From Conchocele bisecta (Eukaryota; Mollusca; Bivalvia; Lucinida; Thyasiridae): a stretch of DNA of 64,000 bases. The stretch spans positions 33,924,791 to 33,988,790 of the forward strand of contig CM055272.1 of the NCBI GenBank assembly GCA_029237695.1, written 5' to 3'. Below are positions 54,880-64,000 of the stretch, one piece after another; positions within the stretch are counted from its first letter, which is position 1; every line of letters begins with the position of its first letter. Position numbers and translations under genes: made by a program. Below the pieces are notes generated by a model. That model saw only the letters and a list, made by a program, of their open reading frames with translations. It was not told the origin of the DNA and searched no databases.

Positions 54880-55415
54880 AATAGTTTGGTCTAATAGTTT
54901 GGTCTAATAGTTTGGTATAATAGTTTGTCTAGACAACAAAGCTACTTCACTGACTGGATGACGAAAGCATAGGCTCTGATCAAACGTTAAAAAGCACCTT
55001 TTATCAGTGGGTGGTCTAATAGTTTGGTCTGATAGTTTGGTTTAATAGTTTAGTCTAATAGTTTGGTCTAATAGTTTGTCTAGACAACAAAGCTACTTCA
55101 CTGACTGGATGACGAAAGCATAGGCTCTGATCAAACGTTAAAAGGCACCTTTTATCAGTGGGTGGTCTAATAGTTTGGTCTAATAGTTTGGTCTAATAGT
55201 TTGTCTAGACAACAAAGCTACTTCACTGACTGGATGACGAAAGCATAGGCTCTGATCAAACGTTAAAAGGCACCTTTTATCAGTGGGTGGTCTAATAGTT
55301 TGGTCTAATAGTTTGGTCTAATAGTTTGTCTAGACAACAAAGCTACTTCACTGACTGGATGACGAAAGCATAGGCTCTGATCAAACGTTAAAAGGCACCT
55401 TTTATCAGTGGGTGG
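54880..55415 (+). repeat. 125-bp tandem repeat with GTCTAATAGTTTG sub-repeats
   Basis: GTCTAGACAACAAAGCTACT, TGGATGACGAAAGCATAGGC and AAGGCACCTTTTATCAGTGG recur at 54927, 55078, 55203 and 55328. The 12-bp GTCTAATAGTTT unit varies in number between copies. Confidence 0.95.
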
Positions 55416-55499
55416 TCTGTTTGTGCTGGAGGAGCTAGTCTGCCTGTAAGTGAATATAAATTGAGCCATCTAAACAGGAATTTATTTATCACAATTTAA

Positions 55500-56209
55500 T
55501 ACAGCCGATTCTCTTTATCTCGATATCGCTTATCTCGATATACCTGCTTATCTCGTTATACGTCTGAGGTCCCAGCCGAATTGCCTATATAGATGATTTT
55601 TACTCCTGATAAATCGATATCAGAAATGTCGGTATTTCGGTTATGTCGAGGTGGAAATCCAGTTTCATTCATATTTGTATTCTGATAACTCGATGTGAAA
55701 AATAAGCGCCTGGCATGGCCAAGTCTGATTCAGAGAGTTGCACAAACATGTTAAATGAATTCACTTAACAATAATTAACCTATTAATCAATCTGACATTG
55801 GATTACTTTAACATGAAGATGAAATAAACGGTGTGGCAATCAAGTCAATTGAACTTGACATTTCTTAAAGCCGATCTGATTTCACTTGGACGAGTCTATC
55901 TAGGTTCGACGTGGTTTGGGGACGAAATGCGGGTCCCACATTTTGCGAACAAATGTTGTGTACCGGAAATTGTGTCATGCATATGTGATATATTTAGTAT
56001 AAACAATTAAAGCATGCGCATTTCGTTAAAAGAAAGTGCACGATTTATGAAAACCCGGAAGTATAGTAAAGTTGGTATTTTTTAAGCGATTCTGTTCGGA
56101 TTTTTTCAAGAATGGTCGCTAAATTTGGCAAAATTTTATCTCGAAGTTCGGATATGTCGATATATTTTGCTCAGTCTGGTCAACTTATAGATAACGAAAA
56201 TTACCTGTA
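55500..56209. mobile_element. Pogo/mariner-like DNA transposon remnant
   Basis: TACAGCCGATTCTCTTTATC at the left against the inverse of GATAACGAAAATTACCTGTA at the right, with TA at the ends. About 710 bp, no transposase frame. Confidence 0.55.
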
Positions 56210-56212
56210 TTA

Positions 56213-56455
56213 TTAACCCTTAGACCGCTAACTTATTTCTTTTGCAGTCTGCCGTTTATTTTCTATTTTATCATCAAAAACATGCTTTGGCAGCACTTTA
56301 GAATAATTTACAACATGCTTTAACAGCACTTTCAGAATCATTTCCATTGGAAATGATTCTGAAGTGCTGTCAAACCATGTTTTTATTGAGAAATAAGGCA
56401 AGATATGAAAGCAACAGCAGACGACAATTGTTGTGAGTAGCGGTCTAAGGGTTAA
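56213..56455. mobile_element. TTAA MITE family D, copy 5
   Basis: TTAACCCTTAGACCGCTAAC to TAGCGGTCTAAGGGTTAA. Centre CAGAATCATTTCCATTGGAA / ATGATTCTG. Confidence 0.85.
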
Positions 56456-56796
56456 ACTATGTATTACTTTATTTTATGAGTGCTCATATGATATCCACAG
56501 AGTGTCAAGGTTGTAGGTGTAATGTGGGGCTCTCTGCATGTAAAGTTAGTGTTTTATGAAGGTTATTCAGAAAGTATTTTTTTAGCTTCTTGACACTGGA
56601 ACCAATTGCAATTTGTAATTACTATTGAATTTTCAATCACATATTGTGTGTGATTTTGCAATATTTTTTTTTCAATAATGAATGGTGGCTTGAAGCTTTG
56701 TATTCAATAAGAAACCAAACTTCAAGCCACCATTCGGCAAGAGAATGGATCTTTGATACACGATGCTGGCTTAGATCTCAATCACATTGCCAAATA
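56456..56796. other. Intron 7, small palindrome
   Basis: GAATGGTGGCTTGAAGCTTT and CAAACTTCAAGCCACCATTC form an inverted pair at about 56680-56735. Nothing else. Confidence 0.45.
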
Positions 56797-57155
56797 CAGG
56801 CCTGTACGCAGGGGGGGTGCGACGGGTGCGTATGCACCCCCCTAATTTCGCCAAGGTCCACTATTTTTCAAACAGTAATCTCAACAAATCTTGAAATGCA
56901 TTAATATACAGGTAATTTGCATGAAAATGCCACCGTTGAAATCCGAATGTAAATGTCATAAAATGCAGGAGAATGCATTTCAGGCCATCTAGGTTTAAAA
57001 AATGTCAAGGGGGTGCGTCAGGGGTGAGCCCCATGTAGTGGCGCGAGTACGCTAGGGGGGTACCCCCCTAGATGTACTCGCGCCACTACATGGGGCTCGC
57101 CCCTGACGCACCCCCCTGACGCACCCCCCAATAGAAAATCCTGCGTACGGGCCTG
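56797..57155. mobile_element. Foldback family M, copy 2
   Basis: CAGGCCTGTACGCAGGGGGG at the left and CCTGCGTACGGGCCTG at the right, with AAATA directly repeated on both flanks (likely target duplication). Centre GAGTACGCTAGGGGG/CCCCCTAGATGTACTC. Confidence 0.75.
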
Positions 57156-57164
57156 AAATACACT

Positions 57165-58640
57165 GCCCCAGATACTCCACCGTGGCAGTTGGGGCAGCCC
57201 AAGGTGATCTTCGATCTTATTCAGCACACGAAAGCAACAACTGATCCATCCATATTTAAATCACTTTTTCTTGAAGTTAAAGACAGATACAACACATACA
57301 CCCCACTTTTCACTGATGGCTCAAAGGACGGGGACCGGGTAGCTGCTGCTGCCGCTGTCTCCGTGGGAGATCTTCAATCCAGACTCCCAGATAAATCTTC
57401 TGCGGAATTGAGGGCAATTTTACTCGCCCTTGATTTTGCAAAAATATCTTGGAGAAAACAATTAATTTTATTTTCCGATTCACTATCTTCACTACAAGCT
57501 TTGTACAACATGAAAGTTGAGCACCCACTTATCCACCAAATCATCGAGCTACACCATATTTTAATTTTGTCTGGCAAGGACATCGTTTTTTGTTGGCTCC
57601 CCAGTCATACTGGTATCAAGGGCAACGACAGGGCAGATAGTGCAGATAGTGCTGCCAAGGCCGCCCTGGAGCTACCGACTTCTCATTTTCCTGTTTGCTA
57701 TCATGATTTTTAATCATCCATCAACTCTTTCATCTCCGATACAATGCAGACCCGGCGGGATCTGCTCACAGATAATAAACTTCATGCTGTGAAACCGACT
57801 CTGGGCGAATGGACTCCTGGCTACGCCGAGATGAAGTTGTCCTTACCGTCTGTTTCACGAAAGCTGCCCAAATATTACGGCTATATAAACAATTCAAAAA
57901 CAAGATTTCTTTTGATAATATTAAATTAAAGGAAAAATTAAGAATGAGCCTTCTTTTTATTTCGTGAAATTTTGTCAAATATTTATTTTATTGCGAAAAA
58001 ACAATTTCCCCATGTTAAATCCCCATATACATCTTCACGAACATGGGGAATTTTTTTTGAATTTTAGAAATACTGGACCGATTTTTAAAATTTAACTTGT
58101 TTTCTTAGTTAGATCATATCCAAGCTATTTAGTCAGGTTTTGGAGTCAATTTCCAATTTTTTTATTTTTTTGACTCTTCCCACAACTCCTACCTTTTTCC
58201 CCCCATGTTAAATTCCCATAGATGATAGACAAATCAATTTTTCGTAATAAAATCAATGTTTGACCAAATTTCACGAAATAAAAAGAAGGCTCATTCTTAA
58301 TTTTTCCTTTAATTTAATATTATCAAAACAAATATTGTTTTTGAATTGTCTATATGGCCGTAAAATTTGGGCAGCTTTCGTGAAACAGACAGTAGTCGAT
58401 TTGCGCATTGGACATACACGACTAACACATTTGTATATGCTTCAAGGTGAGCCGCGTCCATGGTGTATTCCATGACAAAGCATATTTACCTTGCAACACA
58501 TCCTACTGGACTGTATCGACTTTGCCGATATTCGACGCAAACACTTCAATGTTACTTCACTTGTGGAGTTATTCCAGGTGGAGAACATTGAAGGTTTGCT
58601 TAGCTTTCTCCATGAAACCAACTTGTATCGGAAAATTTAA
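57165..58640 (+). pseudogene. 5'-truncated LINE: RNase H and C-terminal domain, split by a foldback element
   Basis: The frame at 57189-57713 is an RNase H domain with its Asp-Glu-Asp-Asp set: LFTDGSKDG, SSAELRAILLAL, LFSDSLSSLQAL, WLPSHTGIKGNDRAD. NKLHAVKPTLGEW follows in another frame at about 57775. After the foldback insertion the 3' part continues with IGHTRLTHLYMLQGEPRPWC and HILLDCIDFADIRRKHF to a stop at 58640; one Cys codon of the zinc-knuckle-like motif is a stop (TGA at 58471). The reverse transcriptase and 5' end are absent. The domains fit RNase H-bearing LINEs (I group), exact clade not resolved. Confidence 0.75.
57845..58395. mobile_element. Foldback family L variant inside the LINE
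   Basis: Arms of about 150 bp: CCGTCTGTTTCACGAAAGCT at the left and AGCTTTCGTGAAACAGACAG at the right, including AAAAGAAGGCTCATTCTTAA. Matching 45-codon frames appear on opposite strands simply because the arms are inverted copies. Confidence 0.8.
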
Positions 58641-58820
58641 TTTTATCATTGTATAGGTACATGTTTATCATTTCTATAATTTTATCATTGTACACATGTT
58701 ACTCATTTATATTGCTCATCATATTTTTATTGCTACCCTAATCATCTGATTGCCTACCACATCTAACATACTATTTTACTATTATTTTGTTTATTCTTCA
58801 TCTACATTGCTTGGCCCTAA

Positions 58821-59066
58821 ATTATACTCTTTGCATGCTAGCGGCGAAAATATCCGCCAAACGAATTAGGAGTATATGTTTTATTTCTCTCTGTAAATAT
58901 GTCTTGAAATTTCATTAGAATTGTGTCCGGAGGACACAATTCTAATGAAATTCCAAGACATATTCATGACATTTATAAGGAGAAATAAAAGAAAATATAA
59001 TGAATTGTCATCTGCTATTTTTGAACTATTTATAGCCCACAAATTTCCCAGCATGCAAAGAGTTAA
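58821..59066. mobile_element. TTAA MITE family C, copy 2
   Basis: ACTCTTTGCATGCTAGCGGC to CCAGCATGCAAAGAGTTAA. Reversed relative to copy 1. Same central palindrome. Confidence 0.8.
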
Positions 59067-59153
59067 GCACCAATCCATTCCATTCATTCTTTCAATAGTT
59101 TGCATTACCTGTTACAGTGGGCAATATCTCTTCTTGGTGATTATCTGTAATGA

Positions 59154-59367
59154 TTAACCCTTCATACACTGTTGATGAAAATTGCCGTCTTCTGTCTTTC
59201 ATTTTTGCTTTAATTCTTAACAAAAACCTGGTTTTGACAGCACATGAAAATCGTCTCCACTGGAGACGATTCTCATGTGCTGTCAAAACCAGGTTTTTGT
59301 CGAGAAATATTGAAAATAAAACATTTCCAGCAGACGACACAAATTAATTCAGCGTAGTAAGGGTTAA
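59154..59367. mobile_element. TTAA MITE family D, copy 6
   Basis: TTAACCCTTCATACACTG to CAGCGTAGTAAGGGTTAA. Centre GAAAATCGTCTCCACTGGAG / ACGATTCTC, near-perfect hairpin. Confidence 0.85.
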
Positions 59368-60106
59368 TACGGTGTGTAATCCAAGTTGTATCTATACTTT
59401 ACACAAATAAGTTTAAACTGCATGCGATGTGCGAGATCAAAACTTTCTGAATACCCCTTCTTCACTTTATTTGTTTGGACAGAGTTATCGTTCTTGTCAC
59501 AAGTTATTTCTAGTTGTCCACAATGTTTTCTTCCTTATAACTTATCTATATTTTGTTGATACTGAATTTCAAACCAGATTATATTTCCCCATAAGTGATG
59601 TCCAATATTCAAGGTGCATGATATCACGTCGTTAGAAAAAGAACAACAATGGCTGAAAGTGTTGAAAGCGCGCCCACTCCAAAGTAAGTATTATTCGATA
59701 GTTGCCGTAATATGCTACTGATTTTGATGAAATATGGCGCAGCAAATTCGTCTCCATGAGCTGAATTTGGTGGTCTCGGGACTTCTGCACATACTTATGT
59801 CGATTTTGCGAAAAATCTATTTCCGTTTCAGTATATACTACAGTAAACACTTAATTTGATTCTTCCCAAAAATGACAGAAGTTAAATTTAGCCCAAAGTA
59901 CCGAGACCACCAAAATGTAGCTTAATAAGACGCGTTTAGTGCGCTATATTTCATCAAAATCCGTTACATGATAAGGACAATATACAAGAATATGTACCTT
60001 GAATCGGAGGCACTTCTTGAAGTTTCAATAATTGGTGTGGTTGCTGTAACCATGTGATCATGCACCTCGATATTGGCCAACATTTGATCAATTTCAGTGC
60101 AGATCT
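59368..60106. other. Intron 7, no recognised feature
   Basis: Unique sequence. Short frames at 59429-59635 and 59850-59632 show no motif. Confidence 0.4.
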
Positions 60107-60307
60107 TTAACCCTTACGATGCGGGAACCGAAATTAGTCGTCTGCTGATAACTCATATGTTGTCTTTTCTCTCAGTACAAACATGGTTTGGCAGCATTTT
60201 AGAATCATTTCTAAAGTGCTACCAAACCAAGTTTTAGAAGTTTTTGATGAGAAAAATAAAAAATATTCAGCAGACGACACAAATTAATTCAGCATTGTAA
60301 GGGTTAA
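60107..60307. mobile_element. TTAA MITE family D, copy 7
   Basis: TTAACCCTTACGATGCGGGA to AGCATTGTAAGGGTTAA. Centre partly deleted. Confidence 0.75.
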
Positions 60308-60346
60308 GCAATTTCAGAAAAAAAAGATATAAGGCAGGAAATTTCA

Positions 60347-60607
60347 AGGACTTGTAACTGCATGCTAGCGGTGAAAATAACATCCAACAAATTACAAGTA
60401 CATGTATGTTATTTATTTTTCTCTGTAAATATGTCTTGGAATTTCATTAGAATTGCGTCCTCCGGACTCAATTCTAATGAAATTCCAAGACATATTCATG
60501 ATATTTATAGGGAGAAATAAAAACATTTATACTGAAGTGTCGTCTGCTGTTGTTTTTTTTCTCCAACTATTTATAGCCCACCAATTTGCCAGCATGCAAA
60601 GAATTAA
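60347..60607. mobile_element. TTAA MITE family C, copy 3
   Basis: CTGCATGCTAGCGGTGAAAA to CCAGCATGCAAAGAATTAA, with the ATTTCATTAGAATTG palindrome. Confidence 0.7.
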
Positions 60608-60721
60608 CTAAGGGTTTAGAGAATACCAGGCTTGTAGTGACCTGCATAGCATTTTGAACAGAGGCTAATTAAGCCTGATAAACTTGATAACAAAGGACAC
60701 TAGCCTGGTATTCAGTAGTAG

Positions 60722-60836
60722 CAGTAGCCTATTTCACCAAAATTGCAAAGTACACTTTGAGGGAGAATTTTCAATTTCAGGAAAAAATTATTAATTTTTA
60801 TTATACTGAATTTATTACATTATCACAGCCATTTTG
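60722..60836. mobile_element. Family E MITE, half copy
   Basis: AGCCTATTTCACCAAAATTG to TTACATTATCACAGCCATTT; stops at the centre of the hairpin. Confidence 0.7.
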
Positions 60837-60928
60837 AAGTAATGTGAACATAAAATATTCCTTGTTTTATACAATAGTTTAGTAATAATAATAATAATCA
60901 TAATCAAAATAATAATAATCTGAAGATT

Positions 60929-61117
60929 TTAACCCTTAACATGTGGGAATTGTCACTGCTGTTGCTTATATTGTATTTTTCCTCAATATAAACTTGGTTT
61001 GGCAGCACTTTAGAATCATTTCCAACTGGAAATGATTCTAAAGTGCTGTCAAATCATGTTTTTGGTGAGAAAAAATTGAAAAAGAAACAAAATTTTATTC
61101 AGCATGATACGGGTTAA
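60929..61117. mobile_element. TTAA MITE family D, copy 8
   Basis: TTAACCCTTAACATGTGGGA to CAGCATGATACGGGTTAA. Centre GAATCATTTCCAACTGGAAA / TGATTC. Confidence 0.75.
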
Positions 61118-61253
61118 GTTTATCAAAGATGTTGTTCCCTATACATGATCAACATACATGTAAGTTCACGCAGTCCACACACCATATGATTGTGTGGATT
61201 TCCTAAGCCTATCAATATCCCAAGACGATAACTGAACCATCCTTCTTCACCAG

Positions 61254-61564
61254 TCGACGAATGGCGCACAAAATGGCACCTGAGCGGGCAATACACAGAC
61301 AGCAATCCTGACGACCTAATCAAAGACATGGCTGACATTCAATCCCATGTTCGCCTCAAGGCAATAGCGACGTGTGCTAAGGCCTCGGAATACCGCCCGC
61401 CCACCAGCGAGGGAATACAGTTGGAATGCATGAACCAGGACAGCAGGTTGGAGCTGCCAGAGAAGTTGTTTGTGGCTCTCGAATGTCTGCTGGATGATTC
61501 TGTGGAGAAGGTTCAGAAGGCGGCGGCTATAACGCTCTACTCGTTAAATCGGCCCTCAGACAAG
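61254..61564 (+). CDS. Host gene exon 8 (HEAT repeats begin)
   Basis: 311 nt after TTCTTCACCAG. In phase: DEWRTKWHLSGQYTDSNPDD, then an amphipathic helix MADIQSHVRLKAIATCAKAS and a second helical pair (LPEKLFVALECLLDDSVEKV / QKAAAITLYSLNRPSDK) with the alternating pattern of a HEAT unit. The donor GTACAG overlaps a MITE end: without the insert it would read GTATGT. Confidence 0.82.
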
Positions 61565-61865
61565 GTACAGTGGGGTCAGCGTGTAAGTGCACATACGAAC
61601 GAACACGACAGGTTGGTTCCAACCTGTCATGTTCGTGTGTGCACTTACATGCAGACCCCACTGTATTTCATGTATACAAAAAATATGTAAATATTTTTCT
61701 GCATTTTTTCTCATTCGCATCAAAAGTGTATGTTGTTACCACTCAGTTGAACCGTCTTGGCGAGACGGTTCAACTGAGTGGTAACAACATACACTTTGGG
61801 TGGGTAGCGAACCAACCTGTCGTGTTCGTTCGTGTGTGCACTTACACGCTGACCCCACTGTATGT
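61565..61865. mobile_element. TA-bounded inverted-repeat element at the exon 8 donor, with nested family A hairpin
   Basis: TACAGTGGGGTCAGCGTGTA and GTGCACATACGAACGAACAC at the left; inverse arms end CCCCACTGTA at 61664 and again at about 61861. A family A hairpin (TTGAACCGTCTTGGCGAGAC, 61708-61800) lies between the two right arms. TA at both outer ends. Confidence 0.7.
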
Positions 61866-61902
61866 ACCGTACCATAGGATTATTCTTGTCTTGAACATGC
61901 AG

Positions 61903-61950
61903 ATAGTCGTAGTTATCACGCTATACTCACGGAATCGGCCCTCAGATAAG
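61903..61950 (+). pseudogene. Possible mini-exon copied from the exon 8 3' end
   Basis: 48 nt between AACATGCAG and GTACGT reads IVVVITLYSRNRPSDK, against AAAITLYSLNRPSDK at the end of exon 8. Both borders are phase 0, so inclusion would keep the frame. It could be an alternative exon or a dead copy. Confidence 0.55.
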
Positions 61951-62316
61951 GTACGTTTCACCCTTTCAACCCTATACAGACCATAAATCTAGCATTTGCC
62001 AACTCTGTAAAAGTGTTGTTTCTTATAGTGTCACCCCTATTGAAAGGGCCAGCCGGTTTTGACTTATGAGATTAGGCTCGAACCTTTAGGCTTGACCTGC
62101 CAGTAGTACAGCTCATGCTTAGCCAATCTAATTGCTTGATTTCAAGCACAATATTCACGTATGAAGAAATTACAAAATACAGTTTACACTCGTTACCTCA
62201 AACTCTCTGAAGTCGAACTACTGATAAATCAAAGTAAAATTGTTGGTCCCAAGTACATGTTTTCCTACACTTGTTAAGTCAAATTTTCATTAACTCAAAG
62301 TATGTTCCTCAGTTCC
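61951..62316. other. Intron 8, no recognised feature
   Basis: Unique sequence apart from a short family B-like fragment (TTTCACCCTTTCAACCCTAT). Confidence 0.4.
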
Positions 62317-62650
62317 CTGTAGCCAATTTCACAAAAATTGCAAAGTATACATATCTTGCTAAGTACACTTTGAGGGAGAAATTTTCAATTTAAGGATAAA
62401 TTTATTAATTTTTATTTAATGAAATAAAATATTTTCTGACCAAATTATTATACTGAGTTTATTACATTATCACAGCCATTTTGGCTGTGATAATGTAATA
62501 AATTCAGTCTAATAATTCTGCATACTTTTAATCATCAAATATATGCAGTCGTTAGTTCTACATGAAGTAATGCATTTCGGGAAAAATAAATGTACTCCTC
62601 AAAGTACACTTAGCTAGATAAGTATACTTATCAAATTTGGTGAAATCATA
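62317..62650. mobile_element. Foldback MITE family E, copy 4
   Basis: CTGTAGCCAATTTCACAAAA at the left, centre TTACATTATCACAGCCATTT / GGCTGTGATAATGTAA, right end degraded. Confidence 0.75.
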
Positions 62651-62713
62651 TATAGGACTCTATTGGCAAGATTCGCGTAGGCGGTAGGTAGTGCAAGTAC
62701 AGCTGTATTTCAG

Positions 62714-62908
62714 GCTACGGAGGTCCTGTACAGCGCCCTGCATGGGGAGAGCCCGGTGGATCGATGGGCTGCCGCCCAATGCCTCGCCCACTACGGTAAC
62801 AGTGACTCGGACGTGATCGGCGAGCTACTCATACAGGTCATGACTACAGAGGACACGATCAAACACGAGAGAGGCATCGGCATGCTCGGTATACTCAGTG
62901 TCACGTCT
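62714..62908 (+). CDS. Host gene exon 9 (HEAT repeat)
   Basis: 195 nt from GTATTTCAG to GTACGT, phase 0 at both ends. Reads ATEVLYSALHGESPVDRWAA, AQCLAHYGNSDSDVIGELLI and QVMTTEDTIKHERGIGMLGI. VDRWAAAQCLAHYG and the following helix follow the HEAT consensus. The gene continues downstream. Confidence 0.85.
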
Positions 62909-62994
62909 GTACGTATACAATTAAAGCATAGGTCTTTATTATTATATTCATTATTGGCGATACAGGGGCGGATCTGGAGGGGGGTTCCGGTGTT

Positions 62995-63077
62995 GCAACC
63001 CCCCCCCCCCCCCCCGTTCAGTCAGTTCGCCGGTGTTGCAACCCCCCCCACCCCCCCCCCCCCCCCCCTCCCCCCGT
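62995..63077. repeat. Poly-C tracts
   Basis: Two long C-runs (about 17 and 17-20) in a twofold repeat with GTTCAGTCA and GCCGGTGTTGCAA. Confidence 0.85.
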
Positions 63078-63081
63078 TCAG

Positions 63082-63155
63082 TCACGGAGTTTACATAGAT
63101 CACAGTTTACCACCAGTTGACGGAGTTTACATAGATCACAGTTTACCACCAGTTG
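63082..63155 (+). repeat. 36-bp tandem repeat, two copies
   Basis: ACGGAGTTTACATAGATCAC then AGTTTACCACCAGTTG, twice. Confidence 0.9.
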
Positions 63156-63228
63156 GGAGTCTGAATTTAAATGCCGTAAAACACAGGAAAGTGCATTTCG
63201 AAGAGCTCGAAAATAGGACAACACCCTA

Positions 63229-63320
63229 GTTGAGAACGGTAACTCTTGCAATTACTCCCGTACCGTCCGTAGCTAGCTACGGACGGTACGGGAGTAGATT
63301 GCAAGAGTTACCTTTGCAAC
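63229..63320. repeat. Long near-perfect palindrome
   Basis: GGTAACTCTTGCAATTACTC and CCGTACCGTCCGTAGC meet their inverse (GCTACGGACGGTACGGGAGT then AGATTGCAAGAGTTACC) with no spacer at TAGCTAGCTA. Confidence 0.9.
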
Positions 63321-63334
63321 TAGACACCCCCCAT

Positions 63335-63765
63335 CCCAATATTATAAAATATTGATTTTATTGCAAAATATATTTTCCTATGGGAATTTAACATGGGGCA
63401 AAAGAAGCTGAAGCAGCTGCAGGAGGAGTCGAAAAACAAAACTATTTAGAAATCGAGTCCGAAACCTCGCTAGATCGCTTGGAAATGATGTAACTAAGTA
63501 AACAAAAGTTAGATATTGAAAATCTGTCCACAAATTCCAAAATTATTTAAAAAAATAATATTTTTAGCCCCAATGTTAAATTCCCATAGGAAAATCTTTT
63601 TCATAATAAAATCCATATTTGGTGGAATTTCATCAAATAAATGTTTTTGGGGAGGGTGATTTTCTTGTTGTTGATGAAAAAGTACTTACATTTAAATATT
63701 TTTGGGATTTAATGTGTTTAATGGCCAAACTTCGTCAGCAGCAAAACATGGAACAGACAGTAGTG
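63335..63765. mobile_element. Foldback family L, copy 3, left end missing
   Basis: ATATTGATTTTATTGC at the left, right arm GGGGAGGGTGATTTTCTTG to CAAAACATGGAACAGACAGT. Confidence 0.7.
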
Positions 63766-63883
63766 TCACGTCTGTACGTATACAGTTACATCACACAGGT
63801 GAAAGACTCGGACCTACTGTCTGCTTCTTGTGGCTATATAAACTTTTGCAAAGACAATGATCGTTTGTAGAAAAATTTAAGAA

Positions 63884-64000
63884 CGGGTACATACGTGTGT
63901 CCGGTTAAAGTTTTTGGTTAAGTTTTTTGGTTAAAGTTTTTGGTTAAGTTCTTTGGTTATCTGCAACTACTTTGCCCATTACCTTGAAACTTCACATGGG
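63884..64000 (+). repeat. Start of another GGTTAAAGTTTTT core unit
   Basis: GTACATACGTGTGTCCGG then GGTTAAGTTTTTTGGTTAAA and CCATTACCTTGAAACTTCAC, as at 48.6-51.6 kb. Cut by the window end. Confidence 0.85.

Larger units (their letters stand above)
17413..62908 (+). other. HEAT-repeat protein gene, HEATR4-like, nine visible coding exons (3' end outside window)
   Basis: Nine plus-strand exons join with consistent phases and GT-AG borders: 17448-18490, 23627-23766, 39221-39364, 40556-40776, 45228-45320, 47683-47797, 52174-52296, 61254-61564 and 62714-62908. They give about 795 residues and remain open. The N-terminal two thirds are hydrophilic with acidic and lysine-rich stretches; exons 8-9 encode amphipathic helical pairs like HEAT repeats. 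Layout and length recall HEATR4, a roughly 1,000-residue protein of poorly known function, but this is recognition of architecture, not an alignment. Introns 1-8 are 5.1, 15.5, 1.2, 4.5, 2.4, 4.4, 9.0 and 1.1 kb and are mostly transposons. Confidence 0.65.

Noticed and set aside
57766..58475. Conserved 45-residue protein present on both strands
   Set aside because: The two frames are the inverted arms of one foldback element.
62756..63229. 157-codon frame continuing past exon 9 through the poly-C tract
   Set aside because: Reads through the GTACGT donor into repeats; proline runs come from the C tracts.
63796..63870. Possible exon 10 after TCACACAG (VKDSDLLSASCGYINFCKDN)
   Set aside because: GGCTATATAAAC also occurs in the family L arm at about 57880, no donor is visible and it stops after 24 codons; more likely repeat sequence.

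Overview
The window reads as a repeat-saturated nuclear region of an invertebrate, most likely a bivalve mollusc. It has split genes with GT-AG introns of up to about 15 kb, AT-rich introns, DIRS, LINE and MITE insertions, and tandem-core elements of the kind common in bivalves. No bacterial operon structure is present. Species is not resolvable from sequence. Positions 1-471 are an N gap.

Layout: (1) 0.47-5 kb holds a virus-like or Polinton-like cassette: a broken family B DNA polymerase on the minus strand and a small intact zinc-finger ORF on the plus strand, sharing a 120-bp AT-rich intergenic region. (2) 5-7.5 kb holds a GGTGGC repeat, a foldback element built from a 21-bp SacI-containing unit, and duplicated tRNA-Thr genes. 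(3) 7.9-15.9 kb is a 180-240 bp satellite split by a 6.4-kb DIRS-type tyrosine-recombinase retrotransposon. Its coding region is decayed but its inverted termini and internal complementary region match exactly. (4) From 17.4 kb to beyond 62.9 kb lies one host gene on the plus strand. Nine exons with consistent phase encode about 795 residues of a HEAT-repeat protein, tentatively HEATR4-like, and the gene continues past the window.

The introns are packed with elements of two main kinds. First, short palindromic MITEs: families A-D are bounded by TTAA and start with AACCC- or AACTC-like ends (piggyBac-like); E-M are other foldback families; small pogo/Tigger-like hairpins sit at TA. Second, larger elements headed by a short hairpin or head motif and a GC microsatellite, with a tandem core, a reverse-complement copy of the head motif near the 3' end, and a terminal hairpin ending CTAGT or CTCTTGTTT. 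That layout resembles Helentron/HINE ('pearl') elements of bivalves. Unrelated cores repeatedly carry CAAGGTCA.

Exon edges of the host gene are unusual. The 5' part of exon 4 is present in four tandem copies. The 3' end of exon 8 is copied as an in-frame 16-codon mini-exon behind a MITE whose inverted end overlaps the exon 8 splice donor. The exon 9 donor region and the sequence just upstream of exon 7 are directly repeated around insertions. Only the zinc-finger ORF, the host exons and the RNase H domain of a LINE fragment look like intact coding sequence.
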